Source: Streptomyces sp. SN-593 (lineage in GTDB: Bacteria > Actinomycetota > Actinomycetes > Streptomycetales > Streptomycetaceae). From it: a stretch of 64,000 bases of DNA. The stretch covers positions 6,017,001 through 6,081,000 of the forward strand of contig NZ_AP018365.1 in the NCBI RefSeq assembly GCF_016756395.1, in the 5' to 3' direction. A program made the translations under genes and the position numbers. Positions 53,969 to 63,259 of the stretch are shown here, one piece after another (the stretch's first letter is position 1; the number at the start of each line of letters is the position of its first letter). The notes under the pieces were generated by a model. That model was not told where the DNA came from and searched no databases. It saw only the letters and a program-made list of their open reading frames with translations.

Positions 53969-56590
53969 GTGAAGGCAATCCGTCGATTCACCGTGCGCAC
54001 CGTCCTGCCGGAACCTCTGCGCCCGCTGGGGGAACTGGCATCGAACCTACGCTGGTCCTGGCACGAGGAGACCAGGGAGCTCTTCCGCAGCCTCGACCCG
54101 GCCGGCTGGCGGGCGGCCGAGGGCGACCCGGCCCGCCTGCTCGCGGCCGTGTCCGAACAGCGGCTGGCCGCGCTCGCCGGCGACCGCCGCTTCCTGCGCC
54201 GGCTGACCGCCGCCGCGGAGGACCTCGCCGACTACACCACCGCTCCACGCTGGTACCAGGAACAGACCGACCTGCCCGCCGCCGTCGCCTACTTCTCGCC
54301 CGAGTTCGGCATCACCTGGGCGCTGCCGCAGTACAGCGGCGGCCTGGGCATCCTCGCCGGCGACCACCTCAAGGCCGCCAGCGACCTGGGCGTACCGCTG
54401 ATCGGGGTGGGCCTGCTCTACCGGCACGGCTACTTCCGGCAGAGCCTGGACCGCGACGGGTGGCAGCAGGAGCACTACCCGGTGCTCGACCGGGACTCGC
54501 TGCCGGTCCGCCCGCTGCGCGAGGCCGACGGGAGCGCGGCCCGCATCACCCTCGCCCTGCCCGGCGGCCGGACCCTGGCCGCCAGGATCTGGACCGTCCA
54601 GGTCGGCCGGGTGCCGCTGCTGCTGCTCGACTCCGACGTCGAGCCGAACCAGCCCGCCGAACGCGACGTCACCGACCGGCTCTACGGCGGCGGCAGCGAG
54701 CACCGGCTGCTCCAGGAGATGCTGCTGGGCATCGGCGGCGTCCGTGCCGTCCGCGCCTACTGCCGGATCACCGGCCACCCGGAGCCCGAGGTCTTCCACA
54801 CCAACGAGGGCCACGCCGGCTTCCTCGGCCTGGAGCGGATCAGGGAGCTGTCCCGCGAGGGGCTCGACTTCGACGCGGCGCTGGAGTCGGTGCGGGCCGG
54901 CACCGTGTTCACCACCCACACCCCGGTCCCGGCCGGCATCGACCGGTTCACCCGCGACCTGGTCACCCGCCACCTCGGCGACGACGGCGAACTGCCCGGC
55001 GTGGACGTCGGCCGGATCCTCGAACTCGGCCGCGAGACCTACCCGGGCGGCGACCCGGACCTGTTCAACATGGCCGTGATGGGCCTGCGGCTGGCCCAGC
55101 GCGCCAACGGCGTCTCCACCCTGCACGGCGCGGTCAGCCGGGAGATGTTCGCCGGGCTGTGGCCCGGGTTCGACCCGGAGGACGTGCCGATCACCTCCGT
55201 CACCAACGGCGTGCACGCCCCCACCTGGGTGGCGCCGGAGGTGCTGCGGCTCGGCAGCCGCCAGGTCGGCGCCTCGCGCGCCGAGGACGCTCTCATGGCC
55301 GGCGGGACCGAACGCTGGGAGGCGGTCTCCGGCGTACCGGACGCCGCCGTGTGGGAGCTGCGCCGCAACCTGCGCGAACAACTCGTCGAGGACGTGCGGC
55401 AGCGGCTGCGCGCGTCCTGGCGGCAGCGCGGCGCCGACGACGCCGAACTGGGCTGGACCGACCACGTCCTGGACCCGGACGTGCTCACCGTCGGCTTCGC
55501 CCGCCGGGTGCCCTCCTACAAGCGGCTGACGTTGATGCTGCGCGACAAGGAGCGGCTGGCGGCGCTGCTGCTGCACCCGGAGCGGCCGATCCAGATCGTG
55601 GTGGCCGGCAAGGCCCACCCCGCCGACGAGGGCGGCAAGCGGCTGGTGCAGGAGCTGGTGCGGTTCACCGACGACCCCCGGGTCCGGCACCGCATCGTCT
55701 TCCTGCCCGACTACGACATGCGGATGGCCCGCACCCTCTACCCCGGCTGCGACGTCTGGCTCAACAACCCGCTGCGCCCGCTGGAGGCGTGCGGCACCTC
55801 CGGGATGAAGGCCGCGCTCAACGGCTGCCTCAACCTGTCCGTCCGCGACGGCTGGTGGGACGAGTGGTACGACGGTGAGAACGGCTGGGCGATCCCGACC
55901 GCCGACGGCGTCGCCGACGAGGACCGGCGCGACGCGCTGGAGGCCGCCGGGCTCTACGACCTGCTGGAGCGGCAGGTGGCCCCGCGCTTCTACGACCAGG
56001 GGCGCGGCGGCCTGCCGCAGCGCTGGATCGAGATGGTCCGGCACACCCTGACCACGCTGGGCCCGAAGGTGCTCGCCGGGCGGATGGTCCGCGACTACGT
56101 CGGGCAGCTCTACGCCCCGGCGGCCCGCTCGCACCGCGCGGTGCGGGGCGAGGCCGCCGTCGAGCTCGCCCGGTGGAAGCGGCGGGTCCGCCAGGAGTGG
56201 CCGCGGGTCGCGGTCGACCAGGTGGAGACCGTGTCCGTCGAGGGCTCGGTGGGCGACGCGGCGGAACTGGGCGCCACCCTCACGCTGCGGGTGCAGGTCG
56301 AGCTCGGCGGGCTCGACCCGTCGGACGTGGACGTCCAGTTGCTGTCCGGCCCGGTGGACACGGCCGACCGGCTCACCGCGCCCGTGGCGCAGTCGCTCAA
56401 GCCGGTGGCACGGGCCGACGTGGAGGGCCGCCACACCTTCGAGGGGCCGTTGACGCTGGACCGTACCGGCGCCTTCGGCTACACCGCGCGGGTGCTGCCG
56501 GCCCATCCGCTGCTGGCCGACCCGGCCGAGCTGGGCCTGGTCGCCGCCCCGCCGGAGGCCGAGGGCATGACGGCGGGGGTGCTGCGCTAA
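53969..56590 (+). CDS. glgP: Alpha-glucan (glycogen) phosphorylase
   Basis: Phosphorolyses alpha-1,4-glucan to glucose 1-phosphate. The 873-residue protein belongs to the GlgP group with an N-terminal domain beginning VKAIRRFTVRTVLPEPLRPLGELASNLRWSWH. Landmarks are YFSPEFGITWALPQYSGGLGILAGDHLKAASDLG, FHTNEGHAGFLGLERIREL, TTHTPVPAGIDRF, FARRVPSYKRLTL and EACGTSGMKAALNG, where Lys614 should bind pyridoxal phosphate. A C-terminal beta domain of about 120 residues follows the catalytic part. GTG 53969 gives the family N-terminus. It is divergent from glgE and followed by a strong terminator. Confidence 0.96.
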   Translation: MKAIRRFTVRTVLPEPLRPLGELASNLRWSWHEETRELFRSLDPAGWRAAEGDPARLLAAVSEQRLAALAGDRRFLRRLTAAAEDLADYTTAPRWYQEQTDLPAAVAYFSPEFGITWALPQYSGGLGILAGDHLKAASDLGVPLIGVGLLYRHGYFRQSLDRDGWQQEHYPVLDRDSLPVRPLREADGSAARITLALPGGRTLAARIWTVQVGRVPLLLLDSDVEPNQPAERDVTDRLYGGGSEHRLLQEMLLGIGGVRAVRAYCRITGHPEPEVFHTNEGHAGFLGLERIRELSREGLDFDAALESVRAGTVFTTHTPVPAGIDRFTRDLVTRHLGDDGELPGVDVGRILELGRETYPGGDPDLFNMAVMGLRLAQRANGVSTLHGAVSREMFAGLWPGFDPEDVPITSVTNGVHAPTWVAPEVLRLGSRQVGASRAEDALMAGGTERWEAVSGVPDAAVWELRRNLREQLVEDVRQRLRASWRQRGADDAELGWTDHVLDPDVLTVGFARRVPSYKRLTLMLRDKERLAALLLHPERPIQIVVAGKAHPADEGGKRLVQELVRFTDDPRVRHRIVFLPDYDMRMARTLYPGCDVWLNNPLRPLEACGTSGMKAALNGCLNLSVRDGWWDEWYDGENGWAIPTADGVADEDRRDALEAAGLYDLLERQVAPRFYDQGRGGLPQRWIEMVRHTLTTLGPKVLAGRMVRDYVGQLYAPAARSHRAVRGEAAVELARWKRRVRQEWPRVAVDQVETVSVEGSVGDAAELGATLTLRVQVELGGLDPSDVDVQLLSGPVDTADRLTAPVAQSLKPVARADVEGRHTFEGPLTLDRTGAFGYTARVLPAHPLLADPAELGLVAAPPEAEGMTAGVLR

Positions 56591-56641
56591 GGGGCGTCGG
56601 CGCCCCTCCGCCCGCCGCCCCCGAGCGAAGGGCTGGACGAC

Positions 56642-56671
56642 GAGGCCCGCACCGGTTCCGGTGCGGGCCTC
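56642..56671. terminator. Bidirectional terminator between glgP and the cold-shock gene
   Basis: GAGGCCCGCACCGG (56642-56655) and CCGGTGCGGGCCTC (56658-56671) are perfect 14-bp inverted copies; the practical loop is the central CGGTTCCG. It lies between convergent genes. Confidence 0.82.
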
Positions 56672-56708
56672 TGCGCTCAGCCACGGGGGTGAGTCCGGAC
56701 GGCCGCCC

Positions 56709-56924
56709 TCAGACCGCGCCGTTGAGCATGCGGATGTTCTCCGCCTGCGGTCCCTTGTTTCCCTGGGTGACGTCGAACTCCACTTTCTGACCCTCCAGCA
56801 GCTCGCGGTAGCCGGTGGCCATGATGTTGGAGTAGTGGGCGAAGACGTCGGAGCCGCCGCCGTCCTGCTCGATGAAGCCGAAGCCCTTTTCCGAGTTGAA
56901 CCACTTCACGGTTCCGGTTGCCAT
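56709..56924 (-). CDS. Cold-shock domain protein (CspA family)
   Basis: A 71-residue single-stranded nucleic-acid-binding protein, probably an RNA chaperone. RNP1 KGFGFIEQ and RNP2 DVFAHYSNI are intact; the N-terminus MATGTVKWFNSEKGFGF and C-terminal KVEFDVTQGNKGPQAENI are standard. The segment YSNIMATGYRELLEGQ is a little longer than in the shortest Csps. ATG 56924 has AGGAG 8 nt upstream. The 5' region holds GTGCGG/CCGCAC (56945-56965), which could fold in the leader; whether it has a thermoregulatory role cannot be told. Confidence 0.96.
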   Translation of the reverse strand: MATGTVKWFNSEKGFGFIEQDGGGSDVFAHYSNIMATGYRELLEGQKVEFDVTQGNKGPQAENIRMLNGAV

Positions 56925-57042
56925 AATCCATCTCCTACGGGGTGGTGCGGGTTTCAACACCGCACTGTACGGAATCGGGCCCCATGGGACGATCACCCCA
57001 CACCGGGGCAAACCGGCGAAAATCACTCCGGCCGGCCGCCGA

Positions 57043-58746
57043 TCAGTCCACCCGGCTGCCGACGCCGATCGCCGCCCAGGTGTCGGCCACCGCGTTGTAC
57101 GTGGCGCTGCCCTGGCCCCACAGGTCGGCCGCGGCCTGGAGGGACTGGGTGCGGGCCCTGGCGTAGTTCGTGGTCGAGGTGAAGTGCTCGGTCAGCGACG
57201 TGTACCAGAGCTTGAGCGCGTTGTCCCGGCCGATGCCCGGCACCGAGGCGCCGTCGTAGGTCGGGCTGTTGTAGGACACCCCGTTCACCACCTTGGCCCC
57301 GCTGCCCTCGGAGAGCAGGTAGAACAGGTGGTTGGCCGGGCCGGAGGAGTAGTGCACGTCCAGGCCGCCCAGGCTGGAGGACCAGTAGTCCTTCGAGGCG
57401 CCGTCCTTGCTGGGCTTGTCCATGTAGCGCAGCGGCGTGCCGTTCCCGTTGATGTTGATCTTCTCGCCGATGAGGTAGTCGCCCGGGTCGGCGGTGTTGC
57501 CGGCGTAGAACTCCACGCCGGTGCCGAAGATGTCGGAGGTCGCCTCGTTGAGGCCGCCGGACTCGCCGGAGTAGTTCAGGCCGGCGGTGGCCGCGGTCAC
57601 GCCGTGGCTCATCTCGTGGCCGGCCACGTCGAGCGCGGTCAGCGGGTGCGCGTTGCTCGCGCCGTCGCCGTAGGTCATGCAGAAGCAGGAGTCCGACCAG
57701 AAGGCGTTGACGTAGTTGTTGCCGTAGTGGGTGGTGGAGTACGCCGCGCGGCCGTCGTCGGCGATGCCGTTGCGGCCGAAGGTGTTCCGGTAGAAGTCCC
57801 AGGTCTCCTGGGCGCCGTACGCCGCGTCCACGCCCGCGGTCTGCGCGGTGGTGGCCTTGCCGTCGCCCCACACGTCGTCGGTGTCCGTGTAGAGGGTGCC
57901 CTTGCCGGAGGTGGAGTGGTTGAGGTTGTACGTGCTGTGGCCGCCGCGGCTCGCGTCGGTCAGCTGGTAGGTCGAGCCGGACTTGGTGGTGGTGATGCTC
58001 ACCTGCCCGCTGTACTCGCTGTTGCCGACGCTGTTCTCGATCGCCTGGTACTGGTAGATCTTCGCGCCGGTGGTGGCGTCGGTGACCACGTGCAGCTCGT
58101 TCGGGGTGCCGTCGTCCTGGAGGCCGCCGACCACCGACTCCCAGGCGAGCACCGGGGTGCCGCCGGCCGCCCACACCACCTTGCGGGGCGAGGCCGTCGC
58201 GGTGGGGGAGACCGCGCCCGCGGCCCTCGCCGCGCCCAGCGCGGTGGACCGGGCGGAGGCGGCGCTGCGGGCGGCCGTCTCGGTGGGCACGCTGATCGTC
58301 GCGTCGGTGGCCCGGTCGACGCCGGTGGTGCGGCCGGAGGCGTCCTGCGCCACCACGAGGTCGCCGCCGAGCACCGGCAGGCCGTCGTAGGTGCGCTCGT
58401 AGCGGGTGTGGAGGCCGCCGTTCGCGTCCTTGACGACGTCGCGGACGAGCAGGCGCTCCTTCACGCCCAGGTGCAGGGACTGGGCGGTGGCGGTGCTCGC
58501 GTTCTGGGCCGAGGTGAGCAGGGAGCCGCGCTCGGCGGGCGACAGGGCCGCGGGCAGGGCGCCCGCCTGCGGCTGCGCGTGGCTGCCCGTGGCGGCCGGG
58601 TCGGGGGCGGCCGCCGCCGCGGCGTTCCCGGGCAGGGCCACCGCGAGCATCGCGGCGCCGGCGAGCAGGGCGCCGGCCGCGGTGCGCGCCGGGTGGGACG
58701 GGCGTGGGGCGCCCGACGGGCTGGACGTACGGAGGGTGTGTCGCAC
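57043..58746 (-). CDS. M4 family neutral metalloprotease (thermolysin-like), secreted
   Basis: A secreted zinc endopeptidase made as a preproprotein of 567 residues. The signal peptide is clear (hydrophobic TAAGALLAGAAMLAVALPG after several Arg, cleavage near AAA). The propeptide contains FTP and PepSY-like parts (GLPVLGGDLVVAQDASG, WESVVGGLQDDGTPNELHVV). The mature domain has HEMSH at 377-381 with zinc ligands, Glu401 in GGLNEATSDIFG as third ligand, and His465 in LDVHYSSGPANHLFYLL as the transition-state residue. No extra C-terminal domain. GTG 58746 has AGGAG 7 nt upstream. It is divergent from the ABC exporter genes. Confidence 0.96.
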   Translation of the reverse strand: MRHTLRTSSPSGAPRPSHPARTAAGALLAGAAMLAVALPGNAAAAAAPDPAATGSHAQPQAGALPAALSPAERGSLLTSAQNASTATAQSLHLGVKERLLVRDVVKDANGGLHTRYERTYDGLPVLGGDLVVAQDASGRTTGVDRATDATISVPTETAARSAASARSTALGAARAAGAVSPTATASPRKVVWAAGGTPVLAWESVVGGLQDDGTPNELHVVTDATTGAKIYQYQAIENSVGNSEYSGQVSITTTKSGSTYQLTDASRGGHSTYNLNHSTSGKGTLYTDTDDVWGDGKATTAQTAGVDAAYGAQETWDFYRNTFGRNGIADDGRAAYSTTHYGNNYVNAFWSDSCFCMTYGDGASNAHPLTALDVAGHEMSHGVTAATAGLNYSGESGGLNEATSDIFGTGVEFYAGNTADPGDYLIGEKININGNGTPLRYMDKPSKDGASKDYWSSSLGGLDVHYSSGPANHLFYLLSEGSGAKVVNGVSYNSPTYDGASVPGIGRDNALKLWYTSLTEHFTSTTNYARARTQSLQAAADLWGQGSATYNAVADTWAAIGVGSRVD

Positions 58747-58883
58747 TCGTCACTCCTTCTGCGTCGGCCGCGGGATGGCGGCCGGGACAGTCCGGGCGGC
58801 AGGGGAGGGCGGGCCGCCGGATGGTGGGGGTGGAGAAGAGGACCGTGTGGCATGGATCATGCTGTGAGGCTGCTGTGGTTTTT

Positions 58884-58901
58884 CTGTGGAACGCGCCACA
58901 G
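58884..58901. promoter_or_regulatory. Inverted repeat upstream of the metalloprotease gene
   Basis: CTGTGG (58884-58889) and CCACAG (58896-58901) with a six-base spacer form a perfect 6-6-6 repeat 138 nt upstream of the protease GTG. A second inverted repeat starts three bases on. Confidence 0.5.
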
Positions 58902-59093
58902 GGTGACATTCTTTACTTGGTCATGTCATTGCCATGGGGATGACTTGGCCGAAAGTCGTTCGTTCGCCGGGCCGTTGGGTCCGCATACCGGGCAGACGGG
59001 TGACCACTCGGCGCCCGGTCGGACGATCGACCGGACCGGGGGCGGACGGGGCCGCGGCGCGAAAACCGGATGAGGGCTGTCACACGGTGGGCC

Positions 59094-59099
59094 TAGTGT
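59094..59099 (+). promoter_or_regulatory. Candidate -10 box for the ABC exporter operon (leaderless)
   Basis: TAGTGT ends 6 nt before GTG 59106, and no ribosome-binding site is present, so the mRNA may begin at the start codon. No good -35 hexamer was found. Confidence 0.45.
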
Positions 59100-59105
59100 C
59101 GACAA

Positions 59106-61175
59106 GTGACCTCTCCCACCAGCGATACGGCCGCGCCGGAAAACCGCCACCGATCCACCGTCCGCTCCCTGGTCCGCCTGTGGCCGTACGTCAGACCGGT
59201 GCGGGTGAGACTGGCGCTGTCGGCGGTCGTGGCGGTGGTGGCGTCCTGCATGGCGCTGTTCATCCCGCTGGTGCTCAAGTGGATGGTCGACGGCCCCGTC
59301 CAGGACCGCGATCCGGGCGGCGTGTGGCTCGGCGGCGGCGCCGTCCTGCTGCTCGGGCTGCTGGAGGCGGGGCTGTTCGGCGTCCGGCGGTGGCTGGTGG
59401 CCCGCCCGCTCGCCGGGGTCGAGGCGGCCATGCGCAAGGACCTCTACGAGCACTTGCAGCGCCTGCCCGTGGATTTCCACGACCGGTGGGCCTCGGGCCA
59501 ACTGCTGTCCCGGGCCACCATGGACCTGCAGATCCTGCGGATGTTCCTGGCCTTCCCGCTGGTGTTCCTGGTCGTCAACGGGGCCACCGTCCTCATCGGG
59601 TTCGCGATCCTCTTCGGCCAGTCGTGGCTGCTGGGCCTGCTGCTGCTCGCGCCGGCCGTACCGCTGATGATCCTGTGTTCCTACTTCGAGACCCACTACG
59701 CGCTCGCGGCGCGCCGTGCCCAGGACCAGGCGGGTGACCTCGCCACGCTGGTCGAGGAGTCGGTGCTCGGCATCCGCATCATCAAGGCGTTCGGCCGGCA
59801 CCGCAGCCAGGCCGCCGCCTTCCGCCGGCAGACCCGCGAGCTGTGGGACACCGAGCTCGCCAAGGCGCGGCTGCTCTCCGACATCTGGGCGGTCATCATG
59901 ACGCTCCCGGAGATCGCCCTCGGCGCCGCCCTCGTGGTCGGATCGCTGCGGGTCGCCGACGACCGGCTGTCGGCCGGCACCCTCGTGGCGTTCCTGTCCA
60001 CCGCGCTCACGCTGCGCTGGCCGGTCGAGTCGATCGGCTTCCTGCTCGCGATGAGCAACGAGTCCGCCACCGCCGCCGACCGCTACTTCGAGGTCCGCGA
60101 CACCCCGCCGGTCGCCGACGCCACCGGCACCGGCGCGGACGCGCGGGCCGACGGCATCCGGCTCGAAGGCGTCCGGTTCCGCTATCCCGACGCGCCGCCG
60201 GACACCCCCGAACTGCTGCGCGGGATCGACCTGCACATCCGCCCCGGGGAGACCATGGCCCTGGTCGGCGCCACCGGCTGCGGCAAGACCACCCTCACCA
60301 CGCTGCTGCCCCGCCTGCACCGCGCCACGGCCGGCCGGATCACCCTGGACGGCGTCGACACCGCGGGACTGTCCGCCGGCCGGCTGCGCGAACTCGTCGC
60401 CGTCGCCTTCGAGGAGCCGACGCTCTTCTCCGCCACCGTCCGGGAGAACGTGGCGATGGGCGCGGGACCCGACGGCGCCGGCGAACCGGAGGTGCGGCGC
60501 GCGCTGGACGTCGCGCAGTGCGACTTCGTCGACGCCCTGCCGCAGGGCCTGGACACCCAGGTCGGCGAGCAGGGGCTGAGCCTGTCCGGCGGACAGCGGC
60601 AACGGCTCGCGCTGGCGCGGGCGGTGGTCGGCCGCCCGCAGTTCCTCGTGCTGGACGACCCGCTGTCGGCCCTCGACGTGCACACCGAGGCGCTGGTCGA
60701 GGCCGCGCTGCGCGACGTGCTGCGGGAGACCACCGCCCTGGTCGTCGCGCACCGGCCCTCGACGGTGATGCTCGCCGACCGGGTGGCGCTGCTCGCCGAC
60801 GGCCGGATCGCGGCGGTCGGCACCCACGCGGAACTGCTGCGCGACAGCGCCGAGTACCGCTACCTGATGTCGGGCGCCGCCCCGGAGACGGCAGCCGGGG
60901 CCCGATCCGCCGCCGAGCCCGGCGCCGTCCCCGAACACGGCTCCGCCCCCGAGCCCGACCGCATCCCCGAACCCGACCGGGTCCCCGGGTCCGGCTCCGC
61001 GCCGGAGGACGGGGCCGCGTCGGAAGGGGGGCCGGCACCGGGGCCCGAGACGGCCACGGAAACCGGCGCCGTACCGGAACGGGACGACGCGCCCCCGGCC
61101 GGCGCCGTGCCGGACGGCGGTGCGGCGCAGCAGCACGACGGACTCGCCGCGCTCGAAGGGAGCGACGCCCGATGA
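59106..61175 (+). CDS. ABC exporter half-transporter, degenerate-site subunit
   Basis: A type IV (former type I) ABC exporter half-transporter of 689 residues: six helices (first near VRLALSAVVAVVASCMALFIPLVL) followed by an ATPase domain. Walker A GATGCGKT is at 388-395, signature LSGGQ at 493-497, Walker B FLVLDDPLSALD at about 513-521. The catalytic Glu is replaced by Asp518 and the Q-loop Gln by Glu436 (FEEPTLF), so its own ATP site is expected to be weak. The last 95 residues are an acidic Pro/Glu/Ala tail. GTG 59106 appears leaderless. Its stop overlaps the next gene's start (ATGA), so the two subunits form a heterodimer. Substrate unknown. Confidence 0.93.
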   Translation: MTSPTSDTAAPENRHRSTVRSLVRLWPYVRPVRVRLALSAVVAVVASCMALFIPLVLKWMVDGPVQDRDPGGVWLGGGAVLLLGLLEAGLFGVRRWLVARPLAGVEAAMRKDLYEHLQRLPVDFHDRWASGQLLSRATMDLQILRMFLAFPLVFLVVNGATVLIGFAILFGQSWLLGLLLLAPAVPLMILCSYFETHYALAARRAQDQAGDLATLVEESVLGIRIIKAFGRHRSQAAAFRRQTRELWDTELAKARLLSDIWAVIMTLPEIALGAALVVGSLRVADDRLSAGTLVAFLSTALTLRWPVESIGFLLAMSNESATAADRYFEVRDTPPVADATGTGADARADGIRLEGVRFRYPDAPPDTPELLRGIDLHIRPGETMALVGATGCGKTTLTTLLPRLHRATAGRITLDGVDTAGLSAGRLRELVAVAFEEPTLFSATVRENVAMGAGPDGAGEPEVRRALDVAQCDFVDALPQGLDTQVGEQGLSLSGGQRQRLALARAVVGRPQFLVLDDPLSALDVHTEALVEAALRDVLRETTALVVAHRPSTVMLADRVALLADGRIAAVGTHAELLRDSAEYRYLMSGAAPETAAGARSAAEPGAVPEHGSAPEPDRIPEPDRVPGSGSAPEDGAASEGGPAPGPETATETGAVPERDDAPPAGAVPDGGAAQQHDGLAALEGSDAR

Positions 61176-63142
61176 CCTCCTCGGCCACCACGACGACCGG
61201 GTCCACGCCCGACGCCCCCGGCCCGCAGGGCACGCGCGGCGCCGACGGCCCGCCGGCCGCCCCGACGGGCACCGGGACCGGCACCGTCTCCGCGCCCGCC
61301 GGCGTCCCCGCGGAAGGAGCCGACCCCGCCCGAGGCAGCGGCGGCGGCACCGACCCGTTCGACCGGGACGTCCTGCCCGCGCCCCGCAACGCCCAGCTCC
61401 AACTGCTGCGTTCCCTGCTGCGCCCGCACTCCCGCCGGGTCTGGGCCGCGGCGGTCTACCTGCTGGTCCAGCAGGCCGCCGTCCAGGTCGGACCGCTGCT
61501 GGTCGCCTACGCCATCGACCACGCCATCCCCGCGATCCGCGACGGCCGGCACGGCGCGCTGGTCGCGGTCGCCTGCGGCTACATCGGCTGCGGTGTGCTG
61601 GCCGGCATGCTGCAACGGGTGTTCATCAGGGTCGCCGCCCGGGTCAGCCAGGACGTCCTGGTCGACCTGCGCGGCCGGATCTTCCGGCACGCCCAGACCC
61701 TCAGCCTCGACTTCCACGAGCGCTACACCTCGGGGCGGCTGATCGCCCGCGCCACCTCCGACGTCGAGTCGATCCGCGAACTGCTCAACGACGGCCTCGA
61801 CGAGCTGATCGAGGTGGTGCTCTCCGCGGTCTACATCACCGCGCTGCTGCTCGTCCTGGACTGGAAGCTCGGCCTGCTGACCCTGGTGTCGTACGTCCCG
61901 CTGTACGTGGCCATCCGCAGCTACCAGGCGCGCGCCGTGGAGGCGTACCGGCGGCGGTCCACCGCGATCGCCGCGGTCATCGTGAAGTTCACCGAGACGA
62001 TGAACGGCATCCGCCCGGTCAAGGCGTTCCGCCGGGAGCGGCCCAACGACGAGGCGTTCGCCGAGCTGAACGCGCGGCACTACCAGGCCAACGGCGACGC
62101 GATCCTGGAGATGGCCCGGTACGTCGTCTGGTCCCGGCTGGTCGCCAACATCACGATCGCCGGGATCGTGCTGTGGGGCGCCTACCGGGTGGCCGGCGGC
62201 GGCATGGCCCTGGGTGTGCTCGCCGCGTTCGTGCTCTACCTGCGGCGGCTGTACGACCCGATCGACCGGCTCGGGATGTTCCTCAACTCCTACCAGTCCG
62301 CGGCCGCCTCGCTGGAGAAGATCGCCGGGCTGCTCGCCCAGGCGCCGACGGTGCCCGAGCCGGAGCGCCCGGTGCCGCTGCCGGCCCGCGGCGAGGGCGC
62401 GCTGCCCGGCCGGGAGGTCGTCTTCGACGGCGTGCGGTTCGCCTACCGCACCGGCGGCGAGGTGCTGCCCGCCTTCGACCTGCGCATCCCCGCCGGGCAG
62501 ACCGTGGCCGTGGTCGGCGCGACCGGCGCCGGCAAGTCCACGCTCGCCAAGCTGCTGGCCCGCTTCTACGACCCGACCGACGGCCGGGTGCTGCTCGACG
62601 GCATCCCCCTGAGCGACCTCGGCCGGGAGGACCTGCACCGCGGCGTCATCATGGTCACCCAGGAGGCGTTCCTCTTCTCCGGCACCGTGGCGGAGAACAT
62701 CACCATCGGGCGGCCGGACGCCACCCGCGCGGAGGTCGAGGCCGCGGCGAAGGCGATCGGCGCGCACGACTTCATCGCGGCCCTGCCCGACGGGTACGAC
62801 ACGGACGTCCGCAAGCGCGGCGGCCGCATCTCCGCCGGGCAGCGCCAACTCGTCGCCTTCGCCCGGGCGCTGCTCGCCGACCCGGCGGTCCTCATCCTGG
62901 ACGAGGCGACCTCGTCGCTCGACGTGCCCGGCGAGCAGGCGGTGCAGCACGCGATGGACACGGTGCTGCGGGGCCGTACCGCGGTGATCATCGCGCACCG
63001 CCTGTCCACCGTGGAGATCGCCGACCGGGTGCTGGTGATGCGGGCCGGCCGGGTCGTCGAGGACGGCGCCCCGGCCGAACTCATCGCCGGCGACGGCCAC
63101 TTCGCCGGACTCCACCAGGCGTGGGAGGACAGTCTGGTGTGA
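61172..63142 (+). CDS. ABC exporter half-transporter, consensus-site subunit
   Basis: Partner of the preceding half-transporter, 656 residues. After a disordered Gly/Pro/Thr-rich N-terminus of about 75 residues come six helices (VWAAAVYLLVQQAAVQVGPLLVAYAID is the first) and an ATPase with Walker A GATGAGKS at 449-456, Q-loop Gln in VTQEAFLFSG, Walker B ILDEATSSLD with Glu578 and IIAHRLSTVE. Its signature is ISAGQ (553-557) in place of LSGGQ. So its Walker site, paired with the partner's LSGGQ, is the active one. ATG 61172 overlaps the previous stop by four bases. Confidence 0.94.
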   Translation: MTSSATTTTGSTPDAPGPQGTRGADGPPAAPTGTGTGTVSAPAGVPAEGADPARGSGGGTDPFDRDVLPAPRNAQLQLLRSLLRPHSRRVWAAAVYLLVQQAAVQVGPLLVAYAIDHAIPAIRDGRHGALVAVACGYIGCGVLAGMLQRVFIRVAARVSQDVLVDLRGRIFRHAQTLSLDFHERYTSGRLIARATSDVESIRELLNDGLDELIEVVLSAVYITALLLVLDWKLGLLTLVSYVPLYVAIRSYQARAVEAYRRRSTAIAAVIVKFTETMNGIRPVKAFRRERPNDEAFAELNARHYQANGDAILEMARYVVWSRLVANITIAGIVLWGAYRVAGGGMALGVLAAFVLYLRRLYDPIDRLGMFLNSYQSAAASLEKIAGLLAQAPTVPEPERPVPLPARGEGALPGREVVFDGVRFAYRTGGEVLPAFDLRIPAGQTVAVVGATGAGKSTLAKLLARFYDPTDGRVLLDGIPLSDLGREDLHRGVIMVTQEAFLFSGTVAENITIGRPDATRAEVEAAAKAIGAHDFIAALPDGYDTDVRKRGGRISAGQRQLVAFARALLADPAVLILDEATSSLDVPGEQAVQHAMDTVLRGRTAVIIAHRLSTVEIADRVLVMRAGRVVEDGAPAELIAGDGHFAGLHQAWEDSLV

Positions 63143-63194
63143 CCCGGCCCCCGGGCCCGGGGAAGGCCGTCCGGAACGGCCCACCCGGGACCGC

Positions 63195-63259
63195 GTCAGG
63201 CGGTCGGATACGGGTCCGGACCGCGTCCGGGCCGCGTCCGGACGGGTCAGGCGGTCGGA
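63195..63259. repeat. 14-bp direct repeat at the end of the epimerase-like gene
   Basis: GTCAGGCGGTCGGA occurs at 63195-63208 and again at 63246-63259. The second copy contains the stop codon of the convergent gene; GTCCGGAC-type words are also repeated between them. Probably a small local duplication. Confidence 0.7.

Larger units (their letters stand above)
58747..59105. other. Divergent regulatory region, metalloprotease and ABC exporter
   Basis: A 359-nt gap with no gene, noticeably AT-richer near 58860-58930. It holds CTGTGG-AACGCG-CCACAG (58884-58901) and TGACAT ... ATGTCA (58904-58928), two successive inverted repeats that could bind regulators of the protease gene. Close to 59106 is the -10-like TAGTGT for the exporter gene. 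Confidence 0.5.
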
